A DNA stretch of 64,000 nt. Source: Actinernus sp. WN-2022 (lineage: Eukaryota; Cnidaria; Anthozoa; Actiniaria; Actinernidae). The position numbers and the translations under genes are program-made. Positions 56,497-64,000 of the stretch are shown piece after piece. Where the stretch lies: positions 310,001 through 374,000 of the forward strand of contig JAOWCC010000744.1 in the NCBI GenBank assembly GCA_030867875.1, read 5' to 3'. A model generated the notes under the pieces. That model worked only from the letters and a program-made list of their open reading frames with translations, was not told the origin of the DNA and ran no database searches. The stretch's first letter is position 1. Each line of letters starts with the position of its first letter.

Positions 56497-59259
56497 TGTG
56501 CGGTAGACAGCAGTAATCACTGCGCCATGATCTACATACCAAAGTAGAAGAGGAGCATAGAGTAGCAACTTCTTTCCAGAGAGACTCCCAACTAGCTTTG
56601 TTTCCTCGCTGAGCTTTCTGCCTGTCTTCTCAAGGTAGGCTATCATTTCTGGAGGGATTGCTTCTTTGGGGATTTTCTTGTTGTAGAAGAAGGGGGGCAT
56701 CTCCTCAAATTCCTTCCACAATTTCTTTGGTATCTCGATGTCTACTTCTGCATATCCAAACCACGTTCCACCAAGTAGACATTCAACGAATCCTTCAGTG
56801 GCTGGACCTGGATTGTCATAGTGCACAACCTTTTCTTTTCCACAAGGCATTTCGAATTCCATGGTAGAAAGATATAGGGCGTTGGCATCGTATCCAAGAA
56901 TCTTACGACAAATCTTAGTTCCTCCCTGATGACTACGAATCTTAGTTTTTCCCGCTTCGTGGAGTCTGGTGAACACTATGCTTGGACCTCCCACGACAGC
57001 GTCTTTCAGCATGTGGTAGGCTTCCTTACTTGGAGCGTACATCTCAGCTCCCCTTTCTACACTACCTCGAAGCAGGAACTGTAGTGAGACTCCTGGGATG
57101 GACACTGCGTCTTTCAGCATGTCTACTCCTTTCTCATGATAGAAATCTCGCATCTTTTCGAGTGCCTCTAGGAATGGAACTACATCTAGGTTGTTGTAGT
57201 ATCGTAGCCAGTCTGCAAAGGTCTCCATTCCCTTGTCGAGAAAGGTGCGCTCGCAGTCTTCGAACTCTTCCCTAGATAGTAGGTGTTCTCTTTTCAACTT
57301 CGAACCCCACTCTTGATAATCTGGTAATCCAACGTGATCCAACTTGTCTGGAGAATCGAACCACTCATATGGGAAGAAACTCTTTTGCAACTCACAGCCA
57401 TAGGCAGCGACCCAACGTTCATAAGAAGTTCCAGGTCCAAGGTAGTTGATCACATCAAGGAAACGGAAATCTGGGGTCAATAGGAACATAGTGGAATTGG
57501 CTTTCTTTGCTACCAGGATCTTTGAACAGGTGTCGGCAATGATTCCTACGAAGTGCTCCCTGATCAGATTAAGATCGTACCTGCCAGAGTTGAATCCCAC
57601 TACTGGAACTTGGCTGATCCATTCGTCGATCTTAGCTTGTTGTTTCTTTGGTAGGGTGTCGAAGGAGAATTTGGGCTTATCGAGCTGGTACCATCTTGCT
57701 ATGGCTACTTGGATTGTCTCTGCTCTTTGCTGGAGTTCTTCGACGAAGGCTTCGATGAGTTCTTTTGGATTGCGTCGACAGATGTGGGTTGGCTTTCGAT
57801 TGTACGTGTCGGCAATTGATACTGATATTGGAACGTGGACGTTTTCGATGGTCAGGTGGTCTGTTGGTTGTCTTCCTTTCGTTGTATCGAGATAGGCTTC
57901 GAAATCGTAAACTATGAAGTGTGGGTAGACAGTTTGCGTTGGTGTGGGAACCGGTTTGTTCTTCTTCTTTGTGGAGCAGCCCCAAGCTTCCACTACTGTA
58001 TAACCAGCTCCTTGTAGCTTTGCCGTTCTTTCACAGGTCTTGAGATAGAGCCTCCTTTCCCTAGGGAAGCATTTCGGGCAGCCATGGAAATAGCATCCAT
58101 GAAATTGGAAGATGGTTTTCGAAAGAGGTTCGTAGCCGTCGACCGGCGCTCCTTCTATCCAATGCTCTCCACCATGCCCACAAGCTGCATGATGAATGTG
58201 TTGTCCAATCCTTTCGGTTTCGCGTTCCAACCAGCATAGAGCGACTTTGCTGGCGGTGCTCTCTGGCCAGAAGGCTTTTTCGTATGCCGACTGGGGTACT
58301 GTGATTACTTTTCCAGGGCAAACAATCTTCGTTTCGCCACGACTGCAACGATCTGCATGACGTTGAAGGTTCGAGGCTTTTGTGAACCGTTGCTTACAAT
58401 CGTTGCATACGTAGATGCTCCCTATCTTGTTAATGTTCTTGATGTAGAAAGCATGTTCTTCATACATCCCAATCGTCATCGTATGCTTGTAGTGGGGCGC
58501 ATGTCGCATCAGATGCCAAGCGCCATCCTCCGTAGGTTCGTACACCCGAATACCGATTCCAAAGTGCAACTCGACTTCCTCCAGCTGGTCTAAGGAAGTT
58601 CTGGGAACGTCTTGTGTGGGCGCTGTCAGGCGATAGAAGTTCTGGGCAAGTTTTCGAGCTTTAACGCAACACCTATCTACTCTTGCTCCTTCATGCATGG
58701 CAAGGCAGCGCCAAAGACATAGGTTGTCGCCATATCGATCAAGGGCAAGTATTCCTTTCTTATAGCGAAGCCATTGGGGTAGTGGACCTGTTCCCAACAG
58801 AAGCTGACGATCGATCACGACTTTGACATCTACGTAGATCCAACGTACGAAGGCCCATTGGGTATTTGGTCGAGTGATGTTGTCGGGATTCAATCGAGCT
58901 GTCTCCATACTATTGATCCACTCTTCTCCATCTTCTAGGATGTTCACCCATGGAGAGCCTGGGACAGTCTTGGAGAATAGCATAACGCGTCCGTCATTGA
59001 CATTGCGAATGCGATAGGTGTAGCTGTAGCGCAGGTAGAAGCTGGTGGTTACCTTTGCAACTAACTTTTCCATGATCCTAGGGGTCAAATCTCCTGCCAC
59101 ACCTTGGAAGAAGCGCCATCGAATAGTACGGCGGCCTATCTCCACTCCCTCGAGCGTTCCATCTCTCTCCTCTAGAATGGCACCTGCCTCTCGAGCTAGA
59201 CTTCGTGGAAGTGGCTCACTACGTGGTCTCACCATTCTTCCTTCGATACAACTATACAT
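56449..59259 (-). pseudogene. Second Polinton family B DNA polymerase, C-terminal third missing
   Basis: This is an open frame of 936 codons from ATG 59259; polymerase homology ends near 56497. Domains in order: an N-terminal cysteine motif like that of OTU proteases (GDNLCLWRC, 178-185) with a later His (HAFYI, 269); a zinc finger (C285, C288, H301, C305); a nuclease-like HGCYFHGCPKC (387-397); exo I (YDFEAYL, 451-457); exo II (GFNSGRYDLN, 555-564); exo III (YNNLDV, 688-693); and polymerase motif A (YDANALYLSTM, 790-800). Motif B (the NSxYG type) and motif C (DTDS) are absent, so DNA synthesis is not possible. It differs strongly from the polymerase at 6513-9642, so a second Polinton lineage was present. 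Confidence 0.85.
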
Positions 59260-59427
59260 TACGATAGCTTTAACAGATACTCCAAATTTAGATTTCTAGG
59301 TGTAAGGCTGTTGCAGAGCAATCGATGTCGATATAACTATATGTAATCATATCTCTAATAGGATTATCAAGTTGGATTTTATGTACAAGAATGTCTAGTG
59401 ACGATTTGGCTGACCCTTAGTTACCCC

Positions 59428-59615
59428 TAGTAGTATAGCCGGAGTCAAAATAATACAACTTTTTCTTGCACAAGAAAACTTAAAAAGTAAGAATGTTATG
59501 GACGCCCTTGAAGTGGATTTCCGAATTCACTTCAAGGGCGTCCATAACATTCTTACTTTTTGAGTTTTGTTGTGCAAGAAAAAGTGGTATTATTTTGACT
59601 CCGGCTATACTACTA
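59428..59615. repeat. 188-bp near-perfect palindrome
   Basis: Arms of about 88 bp (TAGTAGTATAGCCGGAGTCA onward) face each other around a 12-bp centre (GATTTCCGAATT). A few mismatches, for example near TACAAC against GTGGTA. It looks like a short foldback MITE. Confidence 0.9.
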
Positions 59616-60477
59616 TTTTAGAATTTTATTTTTTAAAGCCGTAATTCTATATATTTTTTCATATGCACGCCACCCCTCCCCCCTACTTTTATGACGTCAT
59701 GTAGGCATGACGTCATTGTATGTATGGTCATATATTAAGAATTTCATTTGGTGCCAATTTAGAGACAAAGACGGCTCAAAAAAGCTGGCACAATCTACTG
59801 AAGCTAATTAAATGCCCTGGACGTGGGTGCCGTTCGCTCAGACAACCCCTGCCATTTAAGTCGGACCTCTTCAGCAATTTCCGGCTATTTTTAACACAAT
59901 CCCCCTCCCCCATTTCAATGTTGGTTTTCGAGAAGACCGAAATGTTGCCTTTCTATCCCAACATTGTGAAGGGGGAGGGGGGACAAGCGAAGTCATAAAA
60001 AATGCCCGCGATGTGTCAGAGGCGTTCGTTCAGTGTTCGGAATAGCCTTATTTTGTCGGGCGGTCCGTACTTAAATGGCGAAGGTTGTCTGAAGCGAGAT
60101 TTTAAGGTAGCTCACAAGATATAATTGTTAATAACGTCCAGGGAATTTAACGAAAACAGCTCAAAACGAGAGGGGGCAGTAAGCACTTGGTGGGAATACG
60201 GATGCGCTTGTCAATGCAAATTTGATGAAAAAGCCCGATACCCCGGGTAAAATAATATCCGAGGGCGTATCCAAATATTTTACTTAATTGTTTTCGCACA
60301 ATTAGGTTCAGTGATCACACTCAATGCTCAAAAAAGTGGATAAAGGGGATTCGTTTATGCTGTAGATGTATCCGTTTCTACTGTTTTCAGTATTAATTTG
60401 CGTTTCATCAAATGTTCAAATTGTTTCATCAGTCTAGAAGCATGCGTGTTTCACAAAGCCCTTCAATCTATATATAG
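59616..60477. other. Gene-free stretch with a small hairpin
   Basis: An 83-bp hairpin lies at 59900-59982 (CCCCCTCCCCCATTTCAATG against its near inverse). Nothing else recognised. Confidence 0.5.
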
Positions 60478-60747
60478 CTACTCAGTATAGAAACAGAATT
60501 CCACCGGATTCCGCCTCGCAGTGCTGATCTCAATCCGATAGAGAATTGTTTCAACATAATTAAGTCATCTTTAGAGAAAGACGCTATCAAACAGAAAATT
60601 ACGCGCGAGTCGTTCGAGCAATTCAAAGCTCGTGTATCCCGGCATCTGAATAATATCCCACTACAGTTCGTTGACAACGCTGTTGAAAGCATGCCAAAAA
60701 GATTGCAGACTGTTGTAGAACAGAAGGGACATAGGACCAGATACTAG
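60478..60747 (+). pseudogene. Tc1/mariner-type transposase C-terminal fragment
   Basis: An open stretch of 90 codons without its own start. It contains RIPPRSADLNPIENCF, in which the Asn-Pro-Ile-Glu segment carries the third catalytic acidic residue of Tc1/mariner-like (DDE_3) transposases, then SFEQFKARV, and ends with SMPKRLQTVVEQKG, a usual C-terminal pattern. The upstream catalytic region is absent and a TAG precedes the fragment at 60475. Dead remnant. Confidence 0.75.
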
Positions 60748-61540
60748 AGATGGAAAAGGACAACAACGGTTGCATATCCTGAGAACTGTCACTGCCGATT
60801 TATTCGTGGTAACTGTAACCGTTACGTTACCCACTGAGCGTAGTGTAAAACTGTTCTCGGACTCGGCCGATCAAGCCTGCTCTTACAAATTTATTCATAA
60901 CCCACTCCTGTCTAATATATAACAAATAACACAGTTTATAAAATGTTAATCCGTTCCAGTACTATTGCTATGGCTTGTTGGCCTTTTTCCCCGTTCGGCC
61001 CTGCATTTCAGCCGTGTCACGGCAGCAGTCACACAACAGCATAAGCTATTGTTTTCCATCGGCATTTCTCCTCTCCATTTCTCCATGCAAAGTCACTTAT
61101 TTAGACGTATTTCCATGCACTTATACCGTTAAAACGTTTTCATAACATATATACTGTTTAAGTTGTGTCATATAAAGCGTTCTAGAAGTACATATAGGAT
61201 GCGCCGAAATGCTGGTTTGAACATTTCTCCGTTGTAACGGTTAATAAATTCAAATTTTAGATGGAGTTTTATTTACAATGAGGGGAGAAATGAGCAAACT
61301 CTAAGTTGAAAGCCTGTATCACACAAAGTACTCAGTTCATCGTGTTCAGCGTCCAAAACTCATACTATAGAGCAAGTTTTCTTGGCTGAGGCTTGCAATT
61401 ACAGGCAGGAATCATCGTTTTGTGTTGGAGAAATGAACGGAGAATTGTAGAGATGATCACTTCCGGCTACTGTCACGCGCGCTAAAAGTACAGTGAGTCA
61501 GTTACAACTGTTGCTTTTGCATTTTATTATTTGTTTTCGA
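60748..61540. other. Gene-free stretch
   Basis: Nothing supported; probably includes the downstream flank of the transposase fragment. Confidence 0.45.
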
Positions 61541-61879
61541 CTACGATAGATATCTTTTTACATACAACCACCTTGATTTCGTCTTTAACATCAGAGCCAT
61601 GTGATATTGGTAGCGATTCGTTTCCAGATTTGGCACTTCAAGCTCTGCGTGAACCTCTAAAGAAACCAGCCATTGAATAACCTTGTTGTTATTTTGCTCC
61701 CATCCTTCGATAACGGCTTGGGCAAAGCTTTCTCTGTTGGGAAATTTCTCAGTGTCGGCCCTACTATAAGTCAGTAGATATATTGTTCGCTGGATTCGGC
61801 CCTCAAGCTCGGCATTATTAACACAGCTGATATGAGTCGTGATCGAAAATTCGTTAGCCGTTTCGAATTTGTTAGTAGT
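61541..61879 (-). pseudogene. Rep-like (HUH endonuclease type) fragment
   Basis: On the minus strand 112 codons are open between two TAG codons, with no ATG start. The translation is clearly protein-like: EFSITTHISC (motif 1-like), RTIYLLTYSRADTEKFPNR, a helical segment, and RYQYHMALML, which corresponds to motif 2 of HUH replication initiators. The family I recall has His-Tyr-His here; this copy has Gln-Tyr-His, so one metal ligand is missing. The sequence ends before the Tyr-containing motif 3 and any helicase. It is probably a remnant of a virus-derived or Rep-encoding mobile gene common in cnidarian genomes. The family assignment is from memory. Confidence 0.55.
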
Positions 61880-62870
61880 CTAGAACATAACAAGAATTTT
61901 CTAGCCCAAGTAACTTCATGTTGCAAAGTTTTGTAGAGGTACGAATTTTTTAGGGATACTTTTTTCCTGTTCTGACTCTATTGATCAGACGAATTGGGAC
62001 GTACGAATATTTTAGGGGAAACCTTTTAGTCTCCCTTTTCTTCTATAATTTTCTAGGGAATGAAAAACAATTTCTAGCCAGTATTTCAGAAAACAATTTT
62101 CAAGGGACATTTTTTTCAAATCCGAAAGTTTTAGGCTAACTTACTCTACCGAACAGCTTTTTAACCGAAAACGTCGTTGGGTGCCCTTGTCAAGTGTGCA
62201 AAAATCTGAAAACAAATATTTAGGCAATGTATAATTATAAGATATACTATGACATATTCACTGTGTGTTCAGTCCTGTAGAAATTTCATCAGAAATTTCT
62301 CCACGCTCTGTTTCCATAAGTTTAAAGCTGTAGAACATGAAAGTGTGTGAATCTGGCGAGATGAAGAAGTTTTAGAAGGCTACATAATTTATTGATGAGG
62401 TGTCCCCACTCTTTTTTGAATTCGTTATATATACATTGTATACAGCCGTGTGCAAAAATTCTGACCCCCCCCCCCATGAAAATTATATACTTATATACTT
62501 ATATCGGTTGCATCATGGGTAATCCAAAAATGTGCTTTTCAGTTATTTTTCTAACAAAAAATATATCAGGTAGGATTGAAAAGTGTACGAGTAAAACATT
62601 TTTAGATCATATGGGTCCATCAGTTAAAGAAAACAAAGTGCTATTTTCAGTTTTAGTTGTATTAATTTATTCCATGCGTTTGCCACTGGATCCGGTCGAC
62701 CGAAACGCTGCTATGACTTCAAGGAACTCACTGTATTCTGAACTTTACTTTCTCCACGTCGCACTAGCTAGGTTTATTCTATTTCCCTAAATGAGGCTGA
62801 AGTATTCACTAAATTGCATTCAAACCTTGGAGCCGTTATGAAGTCTGCAAAAGAGCCGGACGGTACAAAG
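61880..62870. other. Gene-free stretch
   Basis: Recurrent words like AATTTTCTAGGG occur at 61900-62150, and a C-run lies at 62461-62475. A 132-codon frame starting at 62392 is not convincing. Confidence 0.45.
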
Positions 62871-64000
62871 TGCAGGTTGCAGGTTGCAGGTTGGGTGCAG
62901 GTTGCAGGTTGGTTGCAGGTTGAGTGCAGGTTGACAGTTTTCGATTGATAAATGAAATATATCAATAGATAAATAAAATAAATAATAAATTAGCAAATAT
63001 AAATAGATAAATAAAATTAATTAATTAATTAAATGAAAGTCGAACAAAAAAACTTAATATGTCAGAAAATCGTGTGTATTTCCCTGAAATCGAATCGCAC
63101 ATCAACGAAACTTTAAGCACAGCAACGTCTATACTCTAAACGATCATATTATGTGACGTCATCGGTCACGTGATAAAGCAGTAAATCGTGTGTATTTACT
63201 GGGGTCAAAAGCGGAGTAGGTTAAAATTCGGAGCGAGCAGCTAAAACATTATACTTCGCTGCAAGCTATTTTAGGCGATGAAATAGTTACACGTCATTTA
63301 GCGCCAGTGGCATGACGTAATTGCGGAAGTTGCCGGAGCTCGTTTAAAAGTGACTGGGATGCCTGTGTGATTCTCACGGTAGAGGCTCTAGGGATGTATA
63401 TTTTTTCATATATTTATTTTTTTCGGGTGTCCGGGTGTGTTCCAGGTTTTATTCCGGGTATGTTCCGTGATGTGATTTGGAAGTAGAATGAGACATTGGA
63501 TGTACCGTTGTGAGGCCCAAATCAAATCGCTAAGTACCATGATATATGCAAACATGTAAAGGACTACAAGATCGACGTATCGCTATACTTGCACTTGACT
63601 GTTCATAAAATTCAAATCGAATGAATTAGGGCAAGAATTAAGGCTTCAAGCGACAAAGGACTTAATTGACAGCAAGCCCCCACGGCCGCCTCCGCCACGA
63701 TTTACTGCTTAATCACGTGACCGATGACGTCATAATATGATTGACACACCTTGTTCGTTTAGAGTATAGGCGTTGCTGTGCTTAAGTTTCGTTGATGTGC
63801 GATTCAATTCTAGGGAAATAAACAAGATTTTATGACATATTGAGTTTTTTTGTTCGATTTTCATTTAATTAATTAATAAATTTTATTTATCTATTTATAT
63901 TAGCTAATTTATTATTTATTTTATTTATCTATTGATATATTTCATTTATCAATCGAAAACTGTCAACCTGCACTCAACCTGCACCCAACCTGCAACCTGC
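62871..64000. mobile_element. Foldback element with minisatellite termini, cut by the window end
   Basis: Terminal inverted repeats at 62871-63190 and 63696-64000 match over about 300 bp with small differences. They begin with tandem GCAGGTT units (GCAGGTTGCAGGTTGGGTGC) and run through AATTAATTAATTAA and a GTGACGTCATCGGTCACGTG-like block. The 505-bp interior carries no coding sequence. The right end extends beyond the window. Confidence 0.85.

Noticed and set aside
62392..62790. 132-codon frame
   Set aside because: It runs across a C-homopolymer and shows no recognisable domain or codon pattern.

Overview
The window looks like repeat-rich nuclear DNA of a marine invertebrate, most likely a cnidarian such as a stony coral. 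This rests on two diverged Maverick/Polinton elements, tRNA-derived SINEs, a G-tract foldback MITE of a type I associate with corals and anemones, AT-rich intergenic DNA and a spliced integrase-core gene. No bacterial operons, rRNA genes or convincing functional tRNA genes were seen, and the species cannot be named from sequence alone.

Layout. (1) 1-9960: the inner part and one end of a decayed Polinton. It carries virion-type genes (a partial structural protein, a reverse-strand membrane protein and small protein, a capsid-type protein, a packaging ATPase and three small late proteins), a retroviral-type integrase, a protein-primed family B DNA polymerase on the reverse strand and a small zinc-finger gene. 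An internal deletion near 6512 fuses the truncated 3' ends of integrase and polymerase. (2) 9960-15595: gene-free DNA with a MITE flanked by 9-bp target duplications, minisatellites and the start of a 1.08-kb tandem duplication. (3) 15596-46303: a giant inverted repeat with arms of about 15 kb and a 617-bp spacer. Each arm carries one intact two-exon gene (546 codons) for a DDE integrase-core protein, pointing toward the centre, plus a nested foldback element with 1-kb terminal repeats, SINEs, several MITEs, a LINE remnant and a 38-bp minisatellite. (4) 46304-56440: minisatellites, MITEs, one possible decayed host exon and mostly featureless AT-rich DNA. (5) 56442-59259: the N-terminal two thirds of a second, different Polinton polymerase, cut off before polymerase motif B. 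(6) 59260-64000: palindromes, a mariner/Tc1-type transposase fragment, a Rep-like (HUH-type) fragment and a foldback element that runs off the window end.

How it fits together. The Polinton genes formed a virus-like set (capsid, genome packaging, integration, replication), but stops, frameshifts and deletions show that neither copy is functional. The integrase-core genes in the palindrome are the only long intact genes here. Their convergent orientation inside near-identical arms means that transcripts could form long hairpins, and the arms could exchange sequence by gene conversion. Indels between the arms (38, 91 and 31 bp) show that they are not exact copies, so they are either a real young inverted duplication or two haplotypes joined in the assembly.
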